A program made the translations under genes and the position numbers. DNA of 64,000 nt from Lophium mytilinum (lineage: Eukaryota > Ascomycota > Dothideomycetes > Mytilinidiales > Mytilinidiaceae): NCBI GenBank assembly GCA_010093605.1, contig MU004182.1, positions 1,969,195-2,033,194 on the forward strand. The letters run 5' to 3'. The notes under the pieces are model-generated. The model was not told the origin of the DNA. It worked only from the letters and a program-made list of their open reading frames with translations, and did not search any database. Shown piece by piece: positions 10,323 through 21,268 of the stretch. Numbering within the stretch: the first letter of the stretch is position 1; each line of letters begins with the position of its first letter.

Positions 10323-12250
10323 ATCATCCAGAGACCTTGCGGACTGGGTCCTCAAGGAAACCCTTCTCTACTGCTTATACTACTATCCGACATCACTCAG
10401 ATACCAGGGGTTAATTTCAACCCGAGCGGCCTCGACCTTCCTATCAGCGGCTTACGACATGCCGATTGATTCGACTTCATCGTTCAATAGCCTTGTCAGT
10501 CACGCATGCTTCAGAATGCAACTTCCGAGTGCTGGCCCTCCTCTCCGGAAGTGGAAAGTCTGGTCCCCCGTACACCTTAAAACAGGTCACGTATTCGATG
10601 AAAATTGGATGTTATGGACGATGAACCGGCTTCAGGCCGCGGACTTGATGCAGTGAAGAAACTGCTCCTCGAAAGAATTTCGGATCGCCTGTTATGGTGT
10701 TTGGTGTCTCACTCACTCCGGCTGCGCTGGGACAGTGATGTTGGAGGCGTTGGAGGCGATGGAGACGTCGTGTGCTGGCAGACGGACTACAGGCCAGGAG
10801 CGTTGTTGTTTGCTGGGCAAACTCATACTCAGCTGGAAAATTCTGAGAAGTACCACTAGTAATCTTGCGCGTGTTGATACCCATACGAATCCACGAATAT
10901 ACGAATTTTATTCTTAACAAACATATCTACTATTCTTCCGTCTGATCCCGCCGTAACTAACAAGTCAAAGCGCACTGTGAAAACATGCATCCTGCAACAG
11001 ACACATCAACCTGTGTCGTCATACATTTCCATTTCCATCTTCCCACAGCCCAGCGTAGGTCCCTCTGGCCCTCCTCCACTCCTCACCAAGCAACCTACCC
11101 CGCTTCCATCTTTCTTCGTCAAAACATCCGAGTCTCAGACCACAACGGCCGCCAATTCATGCAGGTGCCACGGAAATCGATCGAGCGTGCAGTATGTACG
11201 ATCCGTGTTGTGTTCATATCGCTTCAGGTGTAGTGCGTTCTTCTATAGTTGGCGGCCTAGAATTCAAGAAACGTTTCTCGTCCCACAACCGCCAATATTC
11301 TTCACCGATCCGTTCGCCCCTCGAAGATATGCTAAGCCTAGCTACTGCACCAAGCACGGCGTTCTAATTGCATTGAGCTGCTCGGGCATATCAACACCAT
11401 GAAAAACAAGGACGACCTACCTCCACTACATGCGGTACCGACCTCCACGACCTCACCAACGCATCCAGGCCTCGGGCGCTGATCGCGCGTGCATCAAGCA
11501 AGCGTCGATGTGCCACACACTTTTCAAGTGTATTCAGCTCTCCAGGGCTACTCGACGCCCTCGAACCTAAGGGGAGCCTATCTCAACTCATAAAAGTGAG
11601 GTCGACCCCTGTCGATCGCGCGCCTGTCCCCAATGGCGGCGGGCCTTAAGGCCTGGCTATCAAAGAATCCCAAGGCCTCAGGCCTTTTCAAGCATCAAAG
11701 CTTGTTTGTAGCACACGCATCCCTGCAACGGCTTCTCGAGATCTTGCTCTAACCCCTACCCGCTTGTCAAGATCTTGCTCGTGAAGCTGGTGCGAGCTGC
11801 ACTCTCCGCTATACGGCAGGATGGGGTGGCGAATATCTCGATGCAGCGCGAAGTGGCGAATGTGGTGGTGCAGGCGGCCAAGCTCGAGGCTGTCTTGACT
11901 ATTCTCCTGGCATTATCAATGAGATTAGCATTACGCGTGTATCCACTCTCTCTATTCTCCCCTCGGACTCCAATTCGGCCACTACCGGACAAAATTTGTA
12001 CGATACGGTGCTAGATCCTCAAATTTCAAAGCCTTGTAACCAAATGACCTCCAGAAAAATCTCTTTTACCTAAAATTCGTGCGTTGGCCAGCCAATGGTG
12101 GACTCTGCGTTCCGCCTATCCGCCTCGGCGGTATAAGAACTTTTTCTACCTAAAATCCGTGCGCCAGCCTTGCCGCGAAAACTTGCCCACCCACCGCCCT
12201 CACCAGCCACACCTCGCTTTCGATCGATCGCGGAACCGCGACTCATCAAT
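10323..12250. other. Gene-poor flank of the pogo element
   Basis: Short frames (such as 10985-11233 plus and 11775-12014 plus) have no recognisable domain. A short direct repeat is visible: a copy at about 12060-12090 and another at about 12138-12168 share TACCTAAAAT-CGTGCG followed by a GCCAGCC-like end. Nothing else is supportable. Confidence 0.5.
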
Positions 12251-12252
12251 TA

Positions 12253-14345
12253 CAGTAAAACCTCGGTAGAGTGATACGGTTTTTTGGGCCGTTTTATATC
12301 ACTATACAGAGAGTATCACTATATTCAGGTTTATTAGTAATCTACTTAGTAAATAATAATTAGTTAATAATATCTTATATTCTCGCCTGTAAAGCTAAAA
12401 TAGATGTATCCTAAGCTACCTAAGGCCGCTAAGATTACTAGAAAAAGTTGGATATATATAATTACTTAGTATTTTAGATCTTTTATTCTCTTAGGCGTTA
12501 GTTATACTAATAGAGAGCCTAAATTAGAGCTAATTTACTATCCTTCTACTACTCCTTATATAGCCTAAGAGTAGCTAAAGCATTAATAGCTTTCTAGATC
12601 TTAATTATAGAATCCTTCTATATCTCCTTAGCATTTAATTTATTATCTTCCTGCCTAGAATATAGCCTAATAATAAAGGAAATAGCATTCTCTAATAGCT
12701 TAATAATTTCCTCTTTATCTAGATAAATAAAATTAGATATATCTATATATTACTAGATTCTTCCTACTATTTCTAAGGCATCTAGGCACTACTATATATT
12801 ATCTAATAGGGGGGGTTCTATATAGTCCTTAGGACGCTAAGAAGGGCCCTTATAGTTACTAAATATAGTTAATTTAATATAGTAATTTAAAATAGTTAAT
12901 AGCTTAATAAGGTTCTATGCGGTAATAGCCTATTAAATAGCCTATAATACGTGGATTTTCTTAAGAGGATTCTTTTTCTCTATAGTCTAATTAACTATAA
13001 AGTGCAGCTAGAAACGCTAATAATAGGCCTTAAAATTGTAAATAATACCCTAATCTATAGGCTAATAGATAGATGTATAATTAGGGGGTAAAAATACTAC
13101 CTTAGTATTCTTTAAGGTATTATTATTATTTACTATTTTTATAGCGCTCTTATAAGTGCTAAAGCTATCTAAAAGAAGTACTACCTTTCTCCTATTTATC
13201 CTCTTATTAAACTAGGATAGATACTCTAGTATTAGGCTTCTAGTTATCTACGCTTTCTTATTATTCTTCTAGCTAAAGTCTATTCCCCTTATATTTACCC
13301 TATTAGAACTAAAACACTATAGATTAATAGCTATTCTAATAATCTAAAGTAGAAGCTTATTAGTTCTATTACTGTTTAAATAATTAATAATAGTAATACA
13401 TACTTTCTATTTCTTTAAACTAGGCAGTTACTTAGTAGCTAAGATAATATTAGGTATAGCCTTCTAAAAGAGGCTATATTTATCTATATTATATATATTT
13501 AATAGCCGGTAATTCTCTACTTCTTAATATACTATTACTATCTCTTTCTTAGTATTCTTAATCTAAATAGATCCGGCCTCTCTATATTACTTTCTTTTCC
13601 GCACGCTGTTTCTTATCTTCTAGCTATCTAGCTAGCTATTAGAAAAGGCGGGCATTAGCTTACAATTTAATGCCGTAATAGACTACTATAGACTCTAAGC
13701 GGCTATCTATAGAAGGTCTTCTATAATAGAAACCTATAAAGCTTATAGAACCTAGTACTATTTAAAAAGGGCCTTATCTAGAAGGGGGTGCTCGGTAGCC
13801 CTTTTTCTCTCCCTTTTATCTTATTCTTTTTATAGCCTAATTCTATCTAGGTTCTTATATTTTTAGCTAAGGATTAATAATACTAAGGACTAGCTAATAT
13901 AGTATTAAAATTAATCCGTAGCCTATAGGGCAAGCTATTTTTATTATAATTTAGGGTGTTTAGTATAGTAATTATAGATTTACTTGCGCTTAAGGTCTAT
14001 AATACCGTAGCAATGCTATTAGTTAGGGTTCTAGGCGCGAGGCATTATAGGATTAATATTTAGGTGTAAAAATAATAGAAATTAATAGCTTTTTAATAGA
14101 TATATAATATTATTTAGATAGAGAATGCAAAAAGCTATATAGCCAGCGCGGAAAAACTGCCTCTAGATAACCTTAAAATAGCGGTGTAGCCCCCTAGTTA
14201 GTATAATTTTAGTAAGAGGGTACTAGTAATACCTTTATAAGTAGTAATATTACTATCCTTATATAAAAACGTACGGTTAGCTAAAATATATCACTCTATA
14301 GAGTATATCACTATACCCTGAAAACACTATACCGAGGTTTTACTG
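12253..14345 (-). mobile_element. RIP-degraded pogo/Tigger-type DNA transposon, 2,093 bp
   Basis: Ends CAGTAAAACCTCGGTA-AGTG and CACTATACCGAGGTTTTACTG are inverted repeats flanked by TA at 12251-12252 and 14346-14347. The interior is extraordinarily TA-rich (TAATA, CTATA, TTAGTA throughout), with an abrupt change of composition at both ends. That is the hallmark of RIP C-to-T change on both strands. Read on the minus strand it still shows a pogo-class transposase (next entry). Length fits an autonomous element. It is certainly dead. The related short element at 2533-2879 shares the terminal sequence type. Confidence 0.9.
12800..14100 (-). pseudogene. Remnant of pogo-class DDE transposase
   Basis: Minus-strand reading around 13040-13190 gives VVLLLDSFSTYKSA, then FLPPNYTSIY, P-I and GIIYNFKAYY. 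This is the well-known order around the second catalytic aspartate and the LPPN-TS-LQPLDQG-I motif of pogo/Fot1/Tigger transposases (DDE_1 family). Where the family has Gln codons, several TAA/TAG stops are seen (for example the Q of the QP-I motif), as expected when RIP turns CAA/CAG into stops. Upstream parts (towards 14100) are too mutated to assign the N-terminal helix-turn-helix safely. Boundaries are approximate. Confidence 0.75.
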
Positions 14346-14347
14346 TA

Positions 14348-15802
14348 CCACCACATCGTTAATCTCCAACCTTTCATCAAAAGATCTACACACCAGGCAC
14401 ACCACACAATCCCTATCGTCATCCCGTGCCCATACATAGAACGACTTTGTATCTCATCGTCATCCCCTCCAGCTCCTTACCTGCTGTGCCGCCTTCCTCT
14501 TACTCCCGCCGGACCCAAATCTTTTCTGCTGCAAACCCACATCTCGTGTCCCGAGGACCTCCGGACGGGGTTTACCAGCGCTAGACATGGAGGTATATTA
14601 ATATCGTGCGTTCAGCGAATTCTCCGTTTTGCATGCCGCCTTGCCGGCGCACGTGCCCAGGTACGTGCAGGTTGGGATCGGCGCTAAGGCGCGGATCGAG
14701 GCGGCGGGATCGGCGATTGCTTTTGCTAGGACGCTGGGCAGGAATTGATGACTCGTGGGAGTTGACTGTGTGTCTGGGGGCGGTGAGAGGGATGGAAAAT
14801 GGTGGTGATGGAGGGGGGAGGAGGTGGGTGGGTATTGGGTTTGTTTTCGTCTTCTGGGCTTTATTGATACTAGCTTGGGCTGTATTCATTTAATGATTCT
14901 TGCTTTATTGCAGCTCCTTCTTCCTTGAATCCTCTTTTGAACCACGATTCTCTTTCTAGGTTAGAGATCGATGGTTGTCTTTCCCTTTTTCGTTCGAGAA
15001 ATCTATGACTCCATCTCTCATCCATTCTTTCTTTTCGCGCGCAGTCCGTGCGCTGAATGACTTCCTCGCAAAAAGAACGAGATGAGCTCGTTAATGGCAG
15101 AGCCCTTGACATTCCACCGCTTTGATGTCATCGAAGCGTATCAGGCATGCGCGCACTTTCTGGACTCCTCAAGTTGCTAGAGCATCAACCCATTTTTCAC
15201 GGGCGAGCGCATGATGCCTGTGAAGACTGAAACGTAAGGTTCAAGAAGCCTGGATTAGCGGTGAGCGACGCGATAATTATGCGGAGAAGAGACGAGATCT
15301 TAAGACGCTTCTGCGCACACACATGCCGCACTACTCCGCGACCCTGCTTTAGTGATGCACGCCAGCTACATTATCAGCATAATCGGAAAGTCGATCAGTC
15401 AGAAACTTCTAGCGATGGTCCAAACATCACCGCAACGTAATCTGCTAAATAGCTAAATTTCATTGTTGGCATCTATCGAGGTACCCATGTTGGGGATGCG
15501 AAGTGAAGAGTGATCGCATTCTGAGGATTTCCTAAACATTCCCCATTTCGTAGCTTTGTTCATATTGTGTTGAGTTCATCGACAACAGAAAAGAGATCGC
15601 AAGGCCTTATTTTGGGGCCGCAAAGAAAAGTACCAGAAGAATGTGATTCATGGGAAGCAAAAATAAAATCAAAGGACTGAGAAATGTCAGGAAGCAAAGA
15701 AAGAGCCCATAAGATCCAGGAGAACTGAAGTAAGTCCCAAAAGACGGTTTCAGAGGAAGGCTGATAGTTGATCGGATCGAGCCGGAGCAAGACATGATGG
15801 CC
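14348..15802. other. Gene-free stretch after the transposon
   Basis: Overlapping frames on both strands at about 14581-14893 look coding by length only (95-102 codons). The rest is open intergenic sequence with no domain, repeat or RNA gene that I can support. Confidence 0.5.
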
Positions 15803-16719
15803 TCATATATCCCTCCTCATCGCTGCCTGGAGAGCCGTCACGAATGTGTCCATGTTTTTTTCGTTTCCCACCGCTTCGCCTTCAACCCAATACTCGAAAT
15901 CTGAGGGCGCGGCAAGGTAAGTGTACCATATTGGTCAGGGGAGCAAATTGACGCCAAAGGAATGATGCCATCGACGGTCCGTCTCGAATCGGATAAATCC
16001 CGCAGACCGGCTCACACGATTTAACATAAAAGTCAGCATCTAAGTTCAGGAACATCTAGGAACAAGAGTGACTTACTAAAGCCCGTTAGAGGGAACATCT
16101 CTTTTCTCGCTGGGTAATGTTCGGTGTGTTCCACCACGAGATTCTTTCTCTCCGCGTCAAGATATATCAATGTCGGTCGAGGATTCCAAATATGACCCGG
16201 CTTTTGCTCATTATGTGTGAACATGCGAATTTTTATGTCCTTAGGCTCGCCGAGACGATTGTCTTCAGAAGCCTATCCGACGGCTTGGGGATTTCCATTC
16301 ATTCCCAGTTGTGCTCCCGTGGCGCCAATTCTCAAAGCTGGGCTTTTGCGCGGCTTGGTCTTCGCAACACTGCTCCCAGAAGGCCTAGCTCCAGCCGGCT
16401 TCGCGGTGTTGCGCGGCCTGGGTGCAACTGTAGTTACCGTTGATGATGCTGTATCGCTGTCGCTGTCGGAGATCTCTATGAGATCTTGGAACTTCGTGCG
16501 CGCTCTCCGCCCATTCGAGGAACCATCTTGGAGACGATACAGTCAAGGGCTTCTTGAGATTCACAAATAATGCATCCACGTACCTTCAGCTACCTTCCCG
16601 GTGAATTCGGTGCGAAGAATCTCATCTCCGCTAATGTCCCTCCATACGAGCTCCACCGTTTCTTAGCTCTTCGATTGATCGACGTTGAAGTCCATCCCCG
16701 GCATGGAGATGGGAGGCAT
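15803..16719 (-). pseudogene. Decayed protein-coding gene, unknown family
   Basis: On the minus strand a start at 16719 (MPPISMPGMDFNVDQ) leads through VELVWRDISGDEILRTEF and a disordered stretch (IEISDSDSDTASSTVTTV). A globular piece follows (FTHNEQKPGHIWNPRPTLIY, LVVEHTEHYPARKEMFPL), and a clear C-terminus (YLAAPSDFEYWVEGEAV, MDTFVTALQAAMRRDI) ends at 15803. Plausible introns exist near 16580 (GTACGT) and 16070 (GTAAGT). However, in-frame stops remain in the coding-looking parts: one early after about 18 codons, one after GNPQAVG, and one shortly before the last exon. Coding character with residual stops suggests a recently lost host gene. The alternative is unusual introns that I cannot place. 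Confidence 0.5.
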
Positions 16720-17012
16720 GGTTGAGAGAAGGCTGGTACATGTGACAGTCCATTGAGAGAGATGATTTTAAGGGAGAACTAAAGTGGCTGCCGGATTTGA
16801 CGATGGAAGCGGCTTGGTAGGTTTCCAAGACCGAGGAGGGTGAAGAAGGAAAGGTTTAGTACATTATAGATATATGAAGTGAGGTGCTCGTCCCATAGCG
16901 CTAACCTAAAAAGTAAGTCACGTGCGGGTCTCAGAGTGAGGTATCAGGCGTCTCTTTAGCGGTGAGCGGGCGCAATGGTTGGGTAAATGATCGTATTTGA
17001 TCGTATTGGCAT

Positions 17013-17863
17013 GGGGAGGGGTTCTAGTACACCCCCTTTTGGCTTGTAGCACACCCCTTTCTTCATCCATCCACGCCCCCCTTACGTCTGATCTTCTGAT
17101 TGGCCCGGAGGGCTCGGATCACTGCTCCGGCGCTTCATGGTGAGGCTGCACAGCCTTCCCATTTCATCGTGCATTCTTACCGTTTTCAACAGCCTATACT
17201 TAGCTGCGCATGAGGCCGTAGATGAGGCCGTAGATGAGGCCGTGCGTGAGGCCGTACGTGAGGCTACTTATGGCAAGGCTGTGCAGCATACCCGTTTTAC
17301 TATGCATACTTCCCGTTTCCTACAGTGTATATAGGCCGTTGTATTGCTACCTACGTGCCTACGCGCCTATGAGTATGCCAAAACAGTCAAATTAGCACCT
17401 TATTACGGCCTCTCCGCATCAAACCTGGCCCCCCTACATCGCCGCCGCACCCCCTGGCTATCCTGATCAATAAACCCCTCCAATTCCTCCTTGAATAATG
17501 CAAGCTAATGTAGAGCTCTGCATAGCTAAGCCGCGCTGGCGCTGCCTAAGGCTAAGGACGTGCGCCTTTGCGTGCTGCATGAGCGCCTCCTCAGCTTCCT
17601 CTAGAGAGTTGTAGGCCTGCTGCGGTGGCGGCTGGAGGTCCATGGTGAGCGTATTGTGGAGGTGTAGGATGAGGATGTGATGGTTTGTAGCCACGCCGCA
17701 CTTGGAGAGAGCATTTGGAATTAGTGAGAAACCTAAGCGAGCGAATCGGAGGCCTCGGAGGACCTCTCCGGGCCAATCAGAAGATCAGACGTAAGGGGGG
17801 TGTGGATGGATGAAGAAAGGGGTGTGCTACGAGCCAAAAGGGGGTGTACTAGAACCCCTCCCC
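17013..17863. mobile_element. Non-autonomous element, 98-bp TIRs and 8-bp target duplication
   Basis: Left end 17013-17110 (GGGGAGGGGTTCTAGTACAC...) and right end 17766-17863 are inverted repeats of 98 bp with two mismatches. Both mismatches are C/T-type. The element is flanked by a perfect 8-bp duplication, ATTGGCAT, at 17005-17012 and 17864-17871, which fixes its borders. The interior (about 655 bp) has no coding capacity. It holds a 12-bp tandem repeat (TGAGGCCGTAGA and variants, about 4.7 copies, 17211-17268). An 8-bp duplication is typical of hAT and a few other DNA transposon superfamilies, but hAT ends are usually short and start CA-, so the superfamily is left open. Confidence 0.88.
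17211..17268 (+). repeat. 12-bp minisatellite inside the 17-kb element
   Basis: TGAGGCCGTAGA, TGAGGCCGTAGA, TGAGGCCGTGCG and TGAGGCCGTACG stand in tandem, followed by a partial TGAGGC copy. Confidence 0.85.
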
Positions 17864-17946
17864 ATTGGCATACTTCCGACATTAATATTTGATGGGCCTC
17901 GGGTCACACCTAACAGTACCTTCTAGATCGAAGGTAAATATGTCAA

Positions 17947-18489
17947 ATGTACCATTACTTTGATAGTTTTTCTGGGCCCCAGCCTATCTCCCAGACGCGG
18001 AGATTTTATACATACCCGCTTTCGCAGGTCTACCATCAGTTTCATCAACCCAATGAGACGGCACACTCAACTAGTACACCATTGACGACTTGTACATGCT
18101 CGCCTATTGCCCTCTCGATAGCAGGGTTTCAACTTCGGTATCCCAATGCATCCCAGAGTAAGGACCTCTGCCCTATTGGCAACAGACTTGTTTGCCACGA
18201 TGCACATCCGCACCCAAAGTCTACTTCTTGGACTCTAAATCAAGTAAAATGTATAGGGCTCCAGATCGTAGCTCTTGACATCGCCGCTGAATTCATCAAA
18301 TTCATCCGAAATGGCCGTGGGTTCGAGCAGTCAGGTGAGCCGATGTACATGTACACACGCAAAGTAGCAGCGGCACGGCTCAAACAACTCCTTCTCTTCC
18401 TCTATATCAACAAATGTCAAGACACAATGGAACACCCACTCACGGTCAATCTGTACGTCCGCTACACCGCCATAGCAATTGATAGATGA
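17947..18489 (+). CDS. Hypothetical protein, possibly a regulator fragment
   Basis: An uninterrupted frame of 180 codons starts at ATG 17947, 84 bp beyond the inverted-repeat element. The first 50 residues are polar and Tyr/Gln/His-rich. The middle has a CTCSPIAL patch. Residues of about 95-160 look helical (LQIVALDIAAEFIKFIRNG, VAAARLKQLLLFLYINK). The helical C-terminus vaguely recalls the tails of some fungal Zn2Cys6 regulators, but no zinc cluster is present and the resemblance is too weak to name. It may be a remnant or a chance frame. Confidence 0.3.
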   Translation: MYHYFDSFSGPQPISQTRRFYTYPLSQVYHQFHQPNETAHSTSTPLTTCTCSPIALSIAGFQLRYPNASQSKDLCPIGNRLVCHDAHPHPKSTSWTLNQVKCIGLQIVALDIAAEFIKFIRNGRGFEQSGEPMYMYTRKVAAARLKQLLLFLYINKCQDTMEHPLTVNLYVRYTAIAIDR

Positions 18490-19980
18490 TCAGATTCCTC
18501 GAACATCGTTAGACGTCTAACACACACCAACCCGCCCCTACGTCGCAGAATCAGACCCCTCAGATACCGCTTGCATGCCGAGTCAGTCGAACACCCGGGC
18601 CTCTCAGCTTTTTCGTCTTCTGCAATCTGACAAAGTGCTCATTGGCCTACCAGAGTCGGGACCCTTTCATATCATGTGACCTCTATCCAGCCAACCAGCC
18701 GTACCAGCCGCACACTTAGTACGCCCTTAGTAATCTGCCCTAGCCACCAAGGCGTGCTCCAGAACGGCCGGGAAGTCTTACGAGATGCTAAACGCACCCC
18801 AACATGACCGACGACACACAGCTAGGTCTAGGAGTTCGCGAAGAGCGTTCGCGGTACACACGCGGTAAAAAGGTGCTTGATCACTGTAGTAGGCCACGAG
18901 AAGAACGTTGTACCAGTCTACAACTGGTATGATGGGGCAGCAGTCATATTTTTATCAAAGTTTCCTTCGGTGGCCGTGCGGGGGCGGCAAAGCCGTGGAC
19001 GAAATAATTACGATAACAGGAGATGCCACTGGTTTGAGACATGAGCCGAACATAGAAGCAGTGCGGTCGGGGCTGCGAATCCGGGAGCAATGGTTCTGGG
19101 GAGTGTTGGACTAGGTGCTTCGGTAAGAGTGAATGATAGGCCGGTTACTCTTGGAAGAGTGACTGCCGTAGCAGCATTACCATTGACTATATACGCTGAT
19201 CTACTCTACTTAGGCTGATAGAACATACACAAGTTTGATGTCTGGGCTTGCGTAATGTTTGACACGGCGATGCCTCGCGGAGTCGAAAGCCCGGGTAGTT
19301 CCTTGCTGAGACAGATCCAAGTTGGAAAATGTACTGATGATCTTATTCTTGGTGGTTTTGCTTTCCGCTGGCACACATCGTCCGGTGATGAGGGATCCAG
19401 CAATCAAGGCATCCGAGCGTAATATACATAATCAACAGAGAAGCAGCGAGAGTTGCAAATAAATCGGTCAAAAAACGCAAGCTTATGAAGGATAACACGG
19501 AAGAGATAGTATTACATAAGAGGGGAGCGAGTTTAGGAAGGACCAGGGGCACGGTGGCTTCCTTCCGCGTACAACCCACGATAATTCTCGAAGAGATGAT
19601 GCTAGAAACATCTCACTTGCCTAAAGAAGTACAATAGATTCACGTATGTGAATATGTCTCCATTTCTAAAACGGGCATAAGCTCCAACGGGTGCTTAAGG
19701 GTGCTTCAGGCGGTCTTCGTGTCTATCCCTCCGATAAAATTAACCCTCGGCTGGGATATGAGGTCTCGTCCCGCGCAATACACCTTGAAAGGAGCCTACG
19801 TCTTGGATAGGATGCCATTGAGACGATAAAAACAAGGAAGAGATAAAGCAATTAGTTTTTACAGAAACTCTATTCTCGACCTCTACGCCACCCTAACCGA
19901 GTCGGACCTATGGACCAGTTGAGAGGAAAAAGGGAACATTTTGAACCCGCATAACCGCACTTGTCGTTCCATTGCGCTGC
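18490..19980. other. No supportable gene; one membrane-like minus frame
   Basis: The minus-strand frame 19343-19579 contains a hydrophobic stretch (SFISLRFLTDLFATLAASLL) and is followed in another frame by a polar tail to 19206. This could be the end of a decayed membrane-protein gene, but no start or domain is seen. Around 19840-19930 the sequence resembles the 3' flank of the gene at 21269 (see the partial-duplicate entry). Confidence 0.4.
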
Positions 19981-20337
19981 TTAAAAGACCGCGCAATGCT
20001 CGTTTCCCTGAGGGGGATTCTTCGATGGGCGTCCATCTTGGTCTGTAAATGTTTTCTCACGCTCCGACTTCTTGCACTTCTTCTCCTTCTCGCAGTGTCT
20101 CCAGAAACCCTCTCTCTCAACATGCCCCACTGCTTGGATGAACCGAGTGCTCTCTTCCGGGTCCGTCCTCTCGTAATCGTGCTCCCTTGGGACTACAGTC
20201 GTGTGTTTATAATTGATGTCAGTGTGTCCGGCCCGACAATGGATGTGCTGGTGCTCGCTTTTCTTCTTAACGCTACTGCCTGATGCTTGTAACGACAAGT
20301 AAAGATAGAATACGGAGGACGGCGAGGCACAACTCAA
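19981..20337 (-). pseudogene. Truncated duplicate of the C-terminal exon of the 21269-24052 gene
   Basis: The minus-strand frame ends with a region colinear with the last exon of the neighbouring gene. CRAGHTDINYKH matches CRTGEIDITNDHK. PEESTRFIQAVGHVEREGFW matches PEDSDEFIQAVGYYERKNFW. HCEKEKKCKK and FTDQDGR match HCREVMNCNQ and FIDSEGK. The 3' flanks also match (GCCACCCTAACCGAGTCGGA near 19890 against GCCACCCCATCCGAGCCGGA near 21150). Only the end of the protein survives, fused directly to sequence like the parent's upstream region, so the middle is missing. Whether the 119-codon frame is expressed is unknown. Confidence 0.7.
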
Positions 20338-21268
20338 GCTATCTTAGGTGTCAGTAAAGCCTTGTTGCAGCTATGTTGTAAAGAGTTCCGTGGATTAGAT
20401 TTTGTCACTATCTAAAGTTTGCAATTAAGTGAAAAGAGAAGGCGGAGGACCGTGAGGCGTGAGGAGAACTATCTTAGGTGTTGCCAAAGCCCAGTTTCGA
20501 AAGATCCCGTGGTTAGAAGGTAAGGCATTGTTGGCTGACCTTGAAAGAAAACGATGAGAAAGGTCTAGATCTCAGGACGGAATATCAGCTTGGTGATTAC
20601 AGCACTAATGATTTCATTGTGCGAAAGAAAGAATTGAAAGGGACGTCATCTGAGAAGAAGTACGGAGGGAAAATCTTGGTGAAAATAGCTTCCGCAAAGG
20701 GTATGTCCTCTGCTCCTTGAGTCTCCACTTCCTTAGGAGCATTAACAGGCGTTCCCAGCTGTCGTTTCTCTCACTCCGATATGGACGGGGCCGAAGCATA
20801 CTCTAAAGGCCACCTCAAACGCTATTTCCTTTAATTGATGTGCATCTGAGCCTGCGAAGGTGGGCCATGATGCCAGTAGCTTTGGAGTTATTCTTCGAGT
20901 TGTAACATTGCGTGAGAGGTACCGAGTTACAGTTAAGTTAATTTATAACAAGACATCGTTATAAGCAAACGCACCCCTTACGTGAAAATCTAGCTATCCT
21001 ACTCTGCATCCCCTCAGCCATCATACAAGGTGCCACCCGATTAGTACGAAGGTTGAAGAGCATGTGTCCCGAAGAGGATACTATTCGCAAGGGAAGATAA
21101 ACAGAAAAGCAAAACTGAGCACGAATCCTCTCTGCTTAAGTTGCAGGCCACCCCATCCGAGCCGGAGCCACATACCGGTCGAAATATGAGAAAGGCCAGG
21201 AACGCTGTAGACCTAGACGACCTCGCTGTTTGTTCCGTTCGTGCGCTGATGGAACATGGGACCAGAAA

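Noticed and set aside
14581-14893. Opposed 95-102-codon frames on both strands
   Set aside because: Mirror frames in G/C-skewed DNA; neither shows a domain or splice partner.
17013-17863. Firm assignment of the inverted-repeat element to hAT
   Set aside because: The 8-bp duplication fits, but the end sequence and 98-bp length of the repeats do not fit typical hAT. Left unassigned.
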